From: RUG12395 sp045541735
GTDB taxonomy: Bacteria; Bacillota; Clostridia; Oscillospirales; CAG-272
Direction of reading: 5' to 3'
Assembly (NCBI GenBank): GCA_045541735.1
Contig: JAZQJQ010000152.1
Coordinates: 1-25,558, forward strand
DNA length: 25,558 nt
The notes under the pieces are model-generated. The model was not told where the DNA came from and made no database searches. It worked only from the letters and a program-made list of their open reading frames with translations. Below are positions 15,521 through 23,397 of the stretch, in pieces (position 1 is the first letter of the stretch; each line of letters starts with the position of its first letter). The position numbers and the translations under genes are program-made.

Positions 15521-16099
15521 TTATTTCAAAAACTTCACAAAATAATCCACACCGGAGAATATAGTCGTTACCATCATAAAAATGAGAGTAACGTAAGAAA
15601 GCAGATACTCGGGAGTATGGATATATGGGGTAATGATAACGGGTTCAAGGAAAACACAGATGATGGCAACCATCTGAGAAACGGTCTTGAGTTTTCCCCA
15701 AATGCTTGCGGCAATGACTTTACCGCTCTTATTAACGGCAACAAGGCGGAGTGAGGTAACGGCAAGCTCGCGGAGTATAACGACAAGCGTTACCCATACA
15801 AGCAGATCGCCGAGCTCGGCGGAGTACTTTTTCAGCAGTGCAAGAAGCGCACCGAGAACAAGAAATTTATCCGCAAGCGGGTCAAGAAATTTACCGAAAT
15901 CGGTAACAAGATTATATTTGCGCGCGATCTTGCCGTCAAGCATATCGGTAAAGGAAATAAGCGCAAATACCGCGGCGGCAATGATGCGCCACACAGCGGA
16001 TCCGCCGGGAATGAGTACCGTCAGCATAAAGAAGGGAACAAGTACCACTCGGATAACTGTCAAAATATTGGGAACGTTCCAGTTGGTATTGGGTTTCAT
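15521..16099 (-). CDS. pgsA: CDP-diacylglycerol-glycerol-3-phosphate 3-phosphatidyltransferase
   Basis: PgsA makes phosphatidylglycerol phosphate at the inner face of the membrane, the first committed step to anionic phospholipids. The 192-residue protein carries the complete CDP-alcohol phosphotransferase signature DMLDGKIAR then G-x3-D-x3-D. The residues are Asp52, Asp55, Gly56, Ala59, Arg60, Gly69, Asp73 and Asp77. Several hydrophobic helices surround it, as expected for this integral membrane enzyme. The start has AGGAG eight bases upstream. The RAYT gene ends only 19 bases upstream, and rimO, recX and recA lie before that, all leftward. A related CDP-alcohol transferase cannot be fully excluded, but size and context favour PgsA. 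Confidence 0.92.
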   Translation of the reverse strand: MKPNTNWNVPNILTVIRVVLVPFFMLTVLIPGGSAVWRIIAAAVFALISFTDMLDGKIARKYNLVTDFGKFLDPLADKFLVLGALLALLKKYSAELGDLLVWVTLVVILRELAVTSLRLVAVNKSGKVIAASIWGKLKTVSQMVAIICVFLEPVIITPYIHTPEYLLSYVTLIFMMVTTIFSGVDYFVKFLK

Positions 16100-16118
16100 A
16101 ATTATCTCCTAATGGGTT

Positions 16119-16658
16119 TTATTCTGTGTAGAGTTCGTCAAGCCGCCAATCGCGGGGATTATTAATAATGTAATTTTTGCACCGCACGTAATCGTCGTTA
16201 TCGCGAATTATGCGGTCGTAATAGGCACGTTGAAATATATTTTCTCCGATTTCCTTGTTACATAGACGTTTGAATGCTGATATAACCTGCGGGATCTTCA
16301 TATTCGTAGGGGACGGCGCCTCGACGTCCCGAAACCTCTCTTGGGACGGCGCCGTGTTGGAATCATCATTTGAAATAAAGAAAATAACGTGTATATGATT
16401 CGGCATTATTACATATTTGTCGACTTTAACATTTTTAATGTTTTCTGATGACAAGAGATATTTTTCAACTATCCTTCCGTAAGGTGTTAAATGTATCTCA
16501 TAATTATCTTCATGGGACGTCGGGGCGCCGTCCCCTACGGTCGACAAAACGTTTCTTCTGTTTTGCGTACAGATCGTAATAAAATATGCGCCGTTTGGTC
16601 CGTAATCAAATCCACATTTTCTGATTATTTTACGTTCCGGTAATTTTATATCGTTCAT
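16119..16658 (-). CDS. REP-associated tyrosine transposase (RAYT, Y1/IS200-like)
   Basis: This 179-residue protein has the RAYT/TnpA-REP fold marks: FITICTQNR near the start, PNHIHVIFF with the metal-binding HIH (88-90), and FQRAYYDRIIR, whose Tyr146/147 would include the nucleophile, followed by KNYIINNP. RAYTs are single-copy, domesticated relatives of IS200/IS605 transposases that cut single-stranded DNA at GTAG next to REP hairpins. Two stretches, residues 40-49 and 110-118, are encoded by an inverted pair of GTAG-hairpin elements without breaking the frame. The upstream ribosome binding site is poor. It lies between rimO and pgsA with no IS-like ends recognised. Confidence 0.88.
   Translation of the reverse strand: MNDIKLPERKIIRKCGFDYGPNGAYFITICTQNRRNVLSTVGDGAPTSHEDNYEIHLTPYGRIVEKYLLSSENIKNVKVDKYVIMPNHIHVIFFISNDDSNTAPSQERFRDVEAPSPTNMKIPQVISAFKRLCNKEIGENIFQRAYYDRIIRDNDDYVRCKNYIINNPRDWRLDELYTE
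16305..16355. repeat. REP-like palindrome inside RAYT gene, copy 1
   Basis: Plus-strand GTAGGGGACGGCGCC (from 16306) is followed by TCGACGTCCC. An extended hairpin is possible with ACGGCGCC (16313-16320) against GGCGCCGT (16348-16355) and CGTCCC (16325-16330) against GGGACG (16343-16348). It encodes residues around 102-118 of the transposase. Confidence 0.8.
16514..16540. repeat. REP-like palindrome inside RAYT gene, copy 2 (inverted)
   Basis: The reverse complement of 16514-16539 matches 16305-16330 at 25 of 26 bases. Read on the minus strand it begins GTAGGGGACGGCGCC, so both GTAG ends point away from the space between the copies. It encodes residues 40-49 (VGDGAPTS within). Confidence 0.85.
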
Positions 16659-16697
16659 AAAAATATTGTTTGCGAAGGAAGGGACCTGTATAGATCA

Positions 16698-16718
16698 GCC
16701 TTCCCCGTGAGGAAAGGC
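16698..16718. repeat. Short hairpin between rimO and RAYT genes
   Basis: GCCTTCCC and GGAAAGGC form an imperfect stem (one mismatch) about ten bases past the rimO stop. It resembles the left arm of the 15377 element. On the minus strand no T-run follows, so a terminator role is doubtful. Confidence 0.5.
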
Positions 16719-16728
16719 AAAAACAGCT

Positions 16729-18048
16729 TTAAACCGTCTCTCCGATCAAATCATAATCCTCCGCTTCGTTTATCCTTACCGTCACAAACTGGCCGTCGCG
16801 GATCTTTTTATCCGAAACAAAGAACACCTTACCGTCAACATCCGGTGCATCGGCTTCGCTTCTGCCGACGTAGCACTCGGCGGGAATGTCAAAGCTTTCG
16901 CACAGCACGCGCATCTTTCTGCCGATGAGCTTGCGGTTGCGCGCCGCGCTTATATCAAGCTGGATCTGCATTATTGCATCGTATCTGTCCTGCTTTACCT
17001 GCTCATCAACCTGGTTCTCAAATTCTGCGGCAGGGGTATCCTCCTCTGGGGAATAGGTAAATGCACCGAGGCGGTCGAACTTTGTCTTTTTCACAAAGTC
17101 GCAAAGCTCCTCGAAGTCTTCCTCCGTCTCGCCGGGGAAACCTACCATAACCGTGGTGCGCAAGGTCACGTCCGGCATTGCGGCACGCAGGCGCTCAATA
17201 GCGCTTTTTACGACCTCCTTGCCGCCGTGTCTGCCCATCGCGCTGAGCATATTATCGCTTATGTGCTGGATCGGAATATCAGCGTATTTTACAACTCTGG
17301 GATTATTCTTCATCTCCTCGATAAGCTCATCGGTTATCTTATCGGGATAAAGGTAGAGAAGTCTTATCCAAGGTATCTGCGTTGCAGAGCTTATCTTACG
17401 GATAAGCTCTGCAAGCTTATAGTCACCGTAGAGGTCAAGTCCGTATCGGGACGTATCCTGTGCTATGATGCACAGCTCCTTAACGCCAAGCTTTTCAAGA
17501 TCCTTGGCTTCTTCAACTATGTCCTCCATCGGGCGGCTGCGCATTTTTCCGCGGATAAGGGGAATGGCGCAGTAGGTGCAGCGGTTATCGCATCCCTCGG
17601 CAATTTTCAGATATGCCATACTGCCCGTGGTAAGAACTCTGTCTCCTCCGAGGGGAGAGAGCTCTTTATCCGCGTGAACGTACATTTTTTCGCCGTTTTC
17701 AGCTTTCTTAACGGCATTTACTATCTCGTCTATGCTGCCGAGACCTACAATACAGTCAACCTCGGGCAGCTCGTTCTTTATCTGATCGCCGTAGCGCTCA
17801 GCCATACAGCCGCAAACGACGATACCCTTTAATTTGTGATGCTCCTTTAGCCATCCGATGTCGATAATTGTCTCGATCGACTCTTCCTTTGCGCTCTGAA
17901 TGAACGCGCAGGTATTGATGATAACAACGTCGGCATCCTCAGCCTCGGGGGTTATCTCGTATCCCGCCTCGGCGAGGCGCGCAAGCATCGTCTCGGTGTC
18001 CACAAGGTTTTTGGAACAGCCGAGAGAAACAAATCCAACCTTTGCCAT
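16729..18048 (-). CDS. rimO: Ribosomal protein S12 methylthiotransferase RimO
   Basis: RimO is a radical-SAM enzyme that adds a methylthio group to an aspartate of ribosomal protein S12. The 439-residue protein has the N-terminal MTTase domain with three cluster cysteines (Cys11, Cys47, Cys81). The radical-SAM motif CDNRCTYC follows (Cys153, Cys157, Cys160). A C-terminal TRAM domain (about 375-439) completes it. The N-terminus GFVSLGCSKNLVDTE is typical of RimO rather than the tRNA enzymes MiaB or MtaB. GGAAGGAA precedes the ATG. It starts 14 bases after the recX stop, so recA-recX-rimO read as one operon. Confidence 0.95.
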   Translation of the reverse strand: MAKVGFVSLGCSKNLVDTETMLARLAEAGYEITPEAEDADVVIINTCAFIQSAKEESIETIIDIGWLKEHHKLKGIVVCGCMAERYGDQIKNELPEVDCIVGLGSIDEIVNAVKKAENGEKMYVHADKELSPLGGDRVLTTGSMAYLKIAEGCDNRCTYCAIPLIRGKMRSRPMEDIVEEAKDLEKLGVKELCIIAQDTSRYGLDLYGDYKLAELIRKISSATQIPWIRLLYLYPDKITDELIEEMKNNPRVVKYADIPIQHISDNMLSAMGRHGGKEVVKSAIERLRAAMPDVTLRTTVMVGFPGETEEDFEELCDFVKKTKFDRLGAFTYSPEEDTPAAEFENQVDEQVKQDRYDAIMQIQLDISAARNRKLIGRKMRVLCESFDIPAECYVGRSEADAPDVDGKVFFVSDKKIRDGQFVTVRINEAEDYDLIGETV

Positions 18049-18062
18049 AAATATTCCTTCCG

Positions 18063-18659
18063 TTAATAACCGTTACGGTATAAAAAAGCCTTGATTTTTA
18101 CAATCTCTTCTGCGGTAAAGCCGTCCGTTTTACCGTAGCGTTTTTCTATCAGCCTGCGTCTGTTTTTTGAAAAGCTTATAAGCGCCCCGCATCTTTCAAG
18201 AGCGCCCTCTATATCATGCCTCAAAAAACCCTTTGCAGTAAGCTCGGATATTATCTTCCGCCTGCCGTGCAGCTTTTCATTTGCAAGATACAGCACCTTT
18301 TCGTTAAGTATTTCTGCATCGTTTATGTATCCGTGAGCCTTCATCGCGCGCGAGGCGTATATCACAGCACCGTCCGAAAAACCCTTCAGCTTTAATTTGC
18401 GCTTCAGGGCGGCGGCGCTGTTATCGCCGTAAGAGAGAATGCTCAACGCCTTTTCGTATGCGTGGTAATACTCCTCGTAGCGGTATAGTTCGTCCATTTC
18501 GGCTGTTGATATCTCGCACGGCACTTCATACCCCATATCGTTCCATACGGAAGGGGGAAGCGTTATCTCGCGCGATTCAAAGCCGCTGTCTGAGGTCATC
18601 AGCACGTGTACGGCAACAAAATGTTTGCGTTTTTCCGCTTTTATCAGCTGAACCGTCAA
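18063..18659 (-). CDS. recX: Regulatory protein RecX
   Basis: RecX binds RecA filaments and modulates their activity. This 198-residue product has the tandem three-helix repeats expected of RecX, for example ALSILSYGDNSAAALKRKL, then the LKGFSDGAVIYASRAMKAHGYINDAE region and RRKIISELTAKGF. The start appears to be TTG at 18659. GAGGAG lies six bases upstream, formed by the last codons of recA, and there is no ATG in that vicinity. The gap to the recA stop is three bases, which points to translational coupling. A role in limiting RecA in the same operon is inferred from family knowledge. Confidence 0.9.
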   Translation of the reverse strand: MTVQLIKAEKRKHFVAVHVLMTSDSGFESREITLPPSVWNDMGYEVPCEISTAEMDELYRYEEYYHAYEKALSILSYGDNSAAALKRKLKLKGFSDGAVIYASRAMKAHGYINDAEILNEKVLYLANEKLHGRRKIISELTAKGFLRHDIEGALERCGALISFSKNRRRLIEKRYGKTDGFTAEEIVKIKAFLYRNGY

Positions 18660-18662
18660 GCT

Positions 18663-19775
18663 TTACTCCTCGTCAAGCTCGAACTCGCGCAGCTCCTCGT
18701 CAAGCTCGTCGTCATCGGGTATCTCGTCAACGACCTCGTTTTCCTCTGCGGCGATAGCACGGATCTTTGCTTCTATCTCCTCCGCAAGTGCGCGGTCATT
18801 TTCAAGTGTCTTTCTTGCGTTATCCTTGCCCTGGCCGATGCGCTGATCGCCGTAGTTTATCCAGGCGCCGCTCTTTTTAAGTACGCCGAGTGCAACACCC
18901 ATCTCTATCATCTCGCTTGCCTTGGATATGCCCTTGCCGAAGAGGATATCGAATTCCGCAACACGGAATGGGGGAGCGACCTTATTTTTAACGACCTTGC
19001 ACTTAACGTGGTTACCGACGATCTCGGTACCTGCCTTGATGCTTTCGCTCTTTCTTACCTCAATACGCACGGAAGCGTAGAACTTCAGTGCGCGTCCGCC
19101 CGTGGTGGTCTCGGGGTTGCCGTACATAACGCCGACCTTCTCGCGGAGCTGGTTTATGAAGATAACGATAGTATTGGTCTTTGCGATGGCGCCGCTCAGC
19201 ATTCTCATTGCCTTAGACATAAGGCGCGCGTGGAGTCCTACGTTGGAATTGGAAAGACTGCCGTCTATCTCCTGACGGGGTACAAGCGCCGCAACGCTGT
19301 CGATAACTATGATATCAACGGCACCGGAGTTGACGAGTGCCTCGGCTATCTCAAGCGCCTGCTCACCGTCATCGGGCTGAGAGACGAGAAGATTATTGAT
19401 ATCAACACCGAGATTGCGCGCATAGAGCGGGTCAAGCGCGTGTTCAGCATCAATAAACGCCGCAGTGCCGCCCTCTTTTTGTACTTCCGCGATAGCGTGG
19501 AGCGCAACGGTAGTTTTACCGGAGGATTCCGGGCCGTATATCTCGGTTATTCTGCCCCTCGGAATACCGCCCACGCCGAGCGCGCGGTCAAGACCGATGG
19601 AGCCGGAGGAAACGGCGCTTACGTCAAGCTTTGTGGTCTCGCCGAGCTTCATAACGGCTCCTGCGCCGAAATCCTTGGAAATTTTGGAAAGAACGCTCTC
19701 AAGAGCCTGTTTTTTTCCCTCCGCGTCGTTTGCCGGCGCGGATGCCGCCTTGGAAGCGGGTTTTTTTGCTGCCAT
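18663..19775 (-). CDS. recA: Recombinase RecA
   Basis: RecA forms filaments on single-stranded DNA for strand exchange and triggers LexA autocleavage. The 370-residue protein has Walker A GPESSGKTT (81-89), the polymerisation and ATPase core, and a strongly acidic C-terminal tail (DEIPDDDELDEELREFELDEE region). The N-terminus carries an extra Ala/Lys-rich stretch of about 20 residues (MAAKKPASKAASAPAND) before the usual start of homology, longer than in E. coli or B. subtilis RecA. AAGGAGA precedes the ATG. A 16-bp palindrome lies just upstream of that site. recX follows directly. No classical GAAC-N4-GTTC LexA box was seen. Confidence 0.97.
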   Translation of the reverse strand: MAAKKPASKAASAPANDAEGKKQALESVLSKISKDFGAGAVMKLGETTKLDVSAVSSGSIGLDRALGVGGIPRGRITEIYGPESSGKTTVALHAIAEVQKEGGTAAFIDAEHALDPLYARNLGVDINNLLVSQPDDGEQALEIAEALVNSGAVDIIVIDSVAALVPRQEIDGSLSNSNVGLHARLMSKAMRMLSGAIAKTNTIVIFINQLREKVGVMYGNPETTTGGRALKFYASVRIEVRKSESIKAGTEIVGNHVKCKVVKNKVAPPFRVAEFDILFGKGISKASEMIEMGVALGVLKKSGAWINYGDQRIGQGKDNARKTLENDRALAEEIEAKIRAIAAEENEVVDEIPDDDELDEELREFELDEE

Positions 19776-19786
19776 ATCTTCTCCTT

Positions 19787-19802
19787 TTCGGCATTTGCCG
19801 AA
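19787..19802. promoter_or_regulatory. Palindrome at the recA ribosome binding site
   Basis: TTCGGCA, two bases, then TGCCGAA form a 16-bp inverted repeat that abuts the recA AAGGAG on its upstream side. It could be an operator or an RNA hairpin affecting translation. It does not match the usual Gram-positive LexA site. Confidence 0.4.
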
Positions 19803-19817
19803 TTAATGTGAATATTT

Positions 19818-19943
19818 GCCTCCCTCTGATGAGGGAGGGGGACCGCTTGCGGTGGAAGGAGAGAATTTAAGAAAGTTACTTAGACAGCAATCTCTCCTTC
19901 CGGCAAAACCTCCGGTTTTGCCACCTCCCTCACGGCGGGAGGA
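19818..19943. repeat. Composite palindromic element upstream of recA
   Basis: The left half has CCTCCCTC/GAGGGAGG (19819-19838) and the shared 20-base core at 19837-19856. The right half has TCCTTCCG, GGCAAAACC/GGTTTTGCC (19902-19922), CCACCTCCCTC and GGGAGG. The halves are joined by GGAAGGAGAGA (19854-19864) pairing with TCTCTCCTTCC (19891-19901). It nearly fills the gap between the lipoprotein stop and recA. Confidence 0.8.
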
Positions 19944-19955
19944 TTATATATCTCT

Positions 19956-20546
19956 TTAATACGTCGGACTATCTAATTTCCAAACAGCGCCGCCATCCGT
20001 CATTTCTTTTCTGAACGTCAGCACCGCGTCCTCGTCCTTTTCCCCGTTAAGGGTTGCGGGAATACGTACGGTAAAGCTGTTTTTTGAGCTTTTTTCCATA
20101 GTCATTGCGCTGTAATCGAACTCGCGCCTGCCGATAAGTATGCTTTCAGCATATTTATCCTGCATAAGCGAACCGCTCATCTCCTCCTCAATAAAGCGTG
20201 GAAGAAGACTTACAAAACTATCCGCTATACCAACGAACATGACCTCGTTTATGGAAGTGCAGTAATCGGCAGTATATACGTCGGCAAGTGCCGCCTTCAG
20301 CTCTTCTATGGAGTCGTAATTGCTTTTTTCGGTATCAACAAGGTAGTAATCCTTGCCCGTTATCATTTCCTTATAAACGGGAAGTCCCTCTCCGTAGAAG
20401 ATATCGTTCAATTCGATGCTTTTTTCCACGGTTTCGGCAATACGCTCCCTCACCTCGTCAAGCTCCGGACCCTTACCGCAGGAAACAAACGTGAGGGAAA
20501 GGGAAGCACAAAGTATGCAAAGTGCGGTCTTGATACCCTTATTCAT
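19956..20546 (-). CDS. Putative lipoprotein, function unknown
   Basis: This 196-residue protein is not recognised by family. The N-terminus has basic residues, a hydrophobic stretch (7-21) and FVSC, a plausible though not perfect lipobox with Cys23 as the lipid-bearing residue. The mature part is acidic (GPELDEVRERIAETVEKS) with no catalytic motif I can name. Its ATG overlaps the gyrA stop by one base (TAATG on the minus strand), so it is translationally coupled to gyrA. That is an odd partner for a surface lipoprotein. The stop is followed by the composite repeat and then recA. Confidence 0.75.
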   Translation of the reverse strand: MNKGIKTALCILCASLSLTFVSCGKGPELDEVRERIAETVEKSIELNDIFYGEGLPVYKEMITGKDYYLVDTEKSNYDSIEELKAALADVYTADYCTSINEVMFVGIADSFVSLLPRFIEEEMSGSLMQDKYAESILIGRREFDYSAMTMEKSSKNSFTVRIPATLNGEKDEDAVLTFRKEMTDGGAVWKLDSPTY

Positions 20547-23149
20547 TACTCGTTTTCCTCTTTTTCGGTGTTTGCAAATGCCTCTGCGATCTCAGCCTTA
20601 TCGGCTGCCTTCTGTGCCTGCTCAGCGATAAACTGCTCCTCGTCTACCACCTTTGCCTCAACGAACTCGCCGTTTTCGTCGGCGGTAAGCTCGTTTTCGT
20701 TCTCCTCCTCAGGCTTGTTTCCGTCGGGAACTATGGCAAAGTTCATAATTGCGGCATTTTCTGCCGTTCTCATTACGATAACTCCGGTTGCGGTACGGCT
20801 GTAGGAGGGTATCTCGTTTGCGTGAATACGTACAACGGTTCCCGTGTTGGTTATCATCATAATGTCATCGTCTTCTCCGACTGATGCAACGCTTGCGATG
20901 CGTCCCGTCTTCTCGGTGATGTTCTGGCATGTAACGCCGCTGCCGCCGCGATGCTTCATAAGGCGGAAGTCATCGTAGGGAGTGCGCTTTCCGCAGCCGT
21001 TTTCGGTGATGATGAGCAGCTTTCTTTCTGGATCAACGAATGCTGCTCCGCATACCTCGTCGTCTTCGTCTACGCGGATACCGATAACACCTCTTGCGTT
21101 TCTGCCCATCGGGCGGATATTCTCACCCGAGAAGCGAACGGCGCGTCCGCTCTTGGTGGCAATAACTATCTCGTCCTCATCACTCATGATACCGGCAAAG
21201 ATAAGCTCGTCGCCCTCATCAAGCGAGAGTGCACGCTTACCCGTTTTTCTCTGATATTCGAATTCGGCGATGGGAGTACGCTTAACTATACCGCGCTTGG
21301 TAACTGTAAGCAGATATCCCTCTTCAAATCCGTCAACGGTAATAACGCCCGCAAGTCTTTCGTCATCCTGCATCTCCAGCACGTTTTTAATGTTGGAGCC
21401 TTTTGCGGTACGGCTTGCCTCGGGCAGGCAGTATACCTTTTTGGTGTATACACGTCCCGTGTTTGTAAAGAACATCATAAGCGCGTGGCTGTGCGCGGTT
21501 ACAACGTCGACGATAAAGTCGTCCTCCTTTGTGTTCATACCGATAATGCCCTTGCCGCCTCTGCGCTGAGCGGAGTAGGTGTCGGCAGGCTGGCGCTTGA
21601 TGTATCCTGCGTGAGTCATGGTGATAACGCATCTGTGCTTTGGAATAAGATCCTCAAGAACTATCTCGTCCTCGGATTCCTCGATCGCGGTAAGGCGCTC
21701 GTCGCCGTACTTTGCCTTTATAGCAAGCAGCTCGTCCTTAACGATAGCCATTACCTTGGAATCATCAGCAAGTATTCCCTCAAGCTCGGCTACGAGATCG
21801 CGGAGCTTCTGGAGTCTGTCGGCTATCTTCTGTCTTTCAAGACCGGAGAGTCTGCCAAGCGTCATATCAACTATAGCCTGAGCCTGAGCCTCGGAAAGCG
21901 CAAACTCTGCCATCAGCGCCTCTCTTGCGGCGGGAATGGACTCGCTCTTCTTGATTATCTCGATAACTCTGTCTATATTCTCGATAGCGATAGCATAGCC
22001 TTCAAGAATATGCATCTCGTGGAGCGCACGGTTAAGCTCGTAGCGCGTGCGGCGCGTAACTATATCGCGCTGGAAGCTGATATAGTGCTCAAGTATCTGC
22101 TTCAGCGTAAGGATCTTAGGCTCGCCGTTTACTATGGCAAGCATATTAACGGCGCAGGTATCCTGAAGCTGAGTATATTTGTAAAGCTGATTTAGTATTA
22201 CCTGTCCGTTTGCATCGCGGCGGTATTCAACAACGATGCGCATTCCCGCACGTCCGCTCTCGTCTCTCAGATCGGTAAGTCCCTCTATTCGCTTTTCCTT
22301 GTGCAGGTCGGCAATGCTCTTGACAAGCTGGGATTTGTTTACCTGGTAGGGTATCTCTGTAAAGATGATGCGGTGCTTGTCCTCTTCAAGGATAGCCTTT
22401 GCGCGCACGTTGATGTGTCCCTTACCCGTCAGATAAGCCTGATATATGCCGGCAGTACCGTAAATGGTCGCTTTGGTGGGGAAGTCGGGTCCCTTGATGT
22501 ACTGCATTATTTCAGGAAGCTCCGCTTCGGGATTGTCTATAACGCAGATAACACCGTCTATTACCTCGGAAAGGTTGTGGGGGGGTATGTAGGTAGCCAT
22601 ACCTACGGCAATGCCCACAGAGCCGTTTACAAGCAGGTTGGGGAAGCGCGAAGGAAGAACGGTAGGCTCCTTTAACTTGTTATCAAAGTTGGGAACGAAG
22701 TCAACGACGTCCTTTTCAATATCCGCCATCATATAGTCGGCTATTTTTGACATTCTCGCCTCGGTATAACGGTATGCAGCCGCACCGTCTCCGTCTACGT
22801 TACCGAAGTTACCGTGACCTTCAACGAGAGGATAGCGGAGAGAGAATGACTGTGCCATTCTTACCATTGCCTGATATACGGCGCTGTCTCCGTGCGGATG
22901 GTAACGTCCAAGCACGTTACCTACGGTGGTAGCTGATTTACGGAAAGGCTTGTCCGCAGTCAGATGGTCCTCATACATAGCGTAAAGAATACGTCTCTGA
23001 CCCGGCTTCATACCGTCGCGCACGTCGGGAAGCGCACGGCTGGTAATAACGCTCATAGAGTAGTCGATAAAGGATTTCTTTACCTCCTGCTCCATGTCTA
23101 TGGGAAGAATTTTCTGCTGGGAGTAATCAAGCTCGTGATTATGTTCCAT
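20546..23149 (-). CDS. gyrA: DNA gyrase subunit A
   Basis: GyrA is the DNA-cleaving subunit of gyrase. The 867-residue protein has the active-site AAYRYTEAR with Tyr128 and the C-terminal beta-pinwheel with the GyrA box QRRGGKG (528-534), which separates it from ParC. The quinolone-determining loop reads HPHGDSAVYQAMVRMAQ (85-100 region). The usual Ser is present (Ser89), but Gln93 replaces the usual Asp/Glu. The last 50 or so residues are an acidic tail. An in-frame TTG at 23167 is possible, but AAAGGA serves the ATG at 23149 better. gyrB lies 248 bases upstream with a motif cluster between them, so gyrA may have its own promoter. Confidence 0.96.
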   Translation of the reverse strand: MEHNHELDYSQQKILPIDMEQEVKKSFIDYSMSVITSRALPDVRDGMKPGQRRILYAMYEDHLTADKPFRKSATTVGNVLGRYHPHGDSAVYQAMVRMAQSFSLRYPLVEGHGNFGNVDGDGAAAYRYTEARMSKIADYMMADIEKDVVDFVPNFDNKLKEPTVLPSRFPNLLVNGSVGIAVGMATYIPPHNLSEVIDGVICVIDNPEAELPEIMQYIKGPDFPTKATIYGTAGIYQAYLTGKGHINVRAKAILEEDKHRIIFTEIPYQVNKSQLVKSIADLHKEKRIEGLTDLRDESGRAGMRIVVEYRRDANGQVILNQLYKYTQLQDTCAVNMLAIVNGEPKILTLKQILEHYISFQRDIVTRRTRYELNRALHEMHILEGYAIAIENIDRVIEIIKKSESIPAAREALMAEFALSEAQAQAIVDMTLGRLSGLERQKIADRLQKLRDLVAELEGILADDSKVMAIVKDELLAIKAKYGDERLTAIEESEDEIVLEDLIPKHRCVITMTHAGYIKRQPADTYSAQRRGGKGIIGMNTKEDDFIVDVVTAHSHALMMFFTNTGRVYTKKVYCLPEASRTAKGSNIKNVLEMQDDERLAGVITVDGFEEGYLLTVTKRGIVKRTPIAEFEYQRKTGKRALSLDEGDELIFAGIMSDEDEIVIATKSGRAVRFSGENIRPMGRNARGVIGIRVDEDDEVCGAAFVDPERKLLIITENGCGKRTPYDDFRLMKHRGGSGVTCQNITEKTGRIASVASVGEDDDIMMITNTGTVVRIHANEIPSYSRTATGVIVMRTAENAAIMNFAIVPDGNKPEEENENELTADENGEFVEAKVVDEEQFIAEQAQKAADKAEIAEAFANTEKEENE

Positions 23150-23291
23150 ATCGGTTATCCTTTTCAAAAATCGGGTAGGAATATTTATTCGCCGCCCAAG
23201 TTCTGTTTTTAATAAGTTTTCAGCAATCGGTTAAGCACCGAAAAAGTTTTAATATGTCGTAAAACATCGGCGCGTAAAGGTTTAAACATAG

Positions 23292-23348
23292 TTTTCAACA
23301 GTATGTTCAAAAGTTTTGAACTGTAGTTTTGAACATTTATGTTGAAAA
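23292..23348. promoter_or_regulatory. Cluster of five 9-bp motifs in the gyrB-gyrA gap
   Basis: TTTTCAACA (23292), TGTTCAAAA (23304), TTTTGAACT (23314), TTTTGAACA (23327) and TGTTGAAAA (23340) occur 10-13 bases apart. The first and last are exact reverse complements, as are the second and fourth. Spacing near one helical turn suggests binding of a multimeric regulator or a supercoiling-sensitive control region. The rest of the 248-base gap (23150-23397) shows no other feature I can name. Confidence 0.5.
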
Positions 23349-23397
23349 GTTATACGAAATATACCGCAAGTCGGGGGTTTACTCCCGCCGTCTCCTG

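Noticed and set aside
19776..19955. Standard LexA box before recA
   Set aside because: No GAAC-N4-GTTC motif was found. The palindrome there does not fit the consensus.
23150..23397. gyrB-gyrA gap as replication origin
   Set aside because: The repeated 9-mers resemble DnaA boxes only loosely (at least two mismatches from TTATCCACA) and no AT-rich unwinding region or dnaA gene is present.
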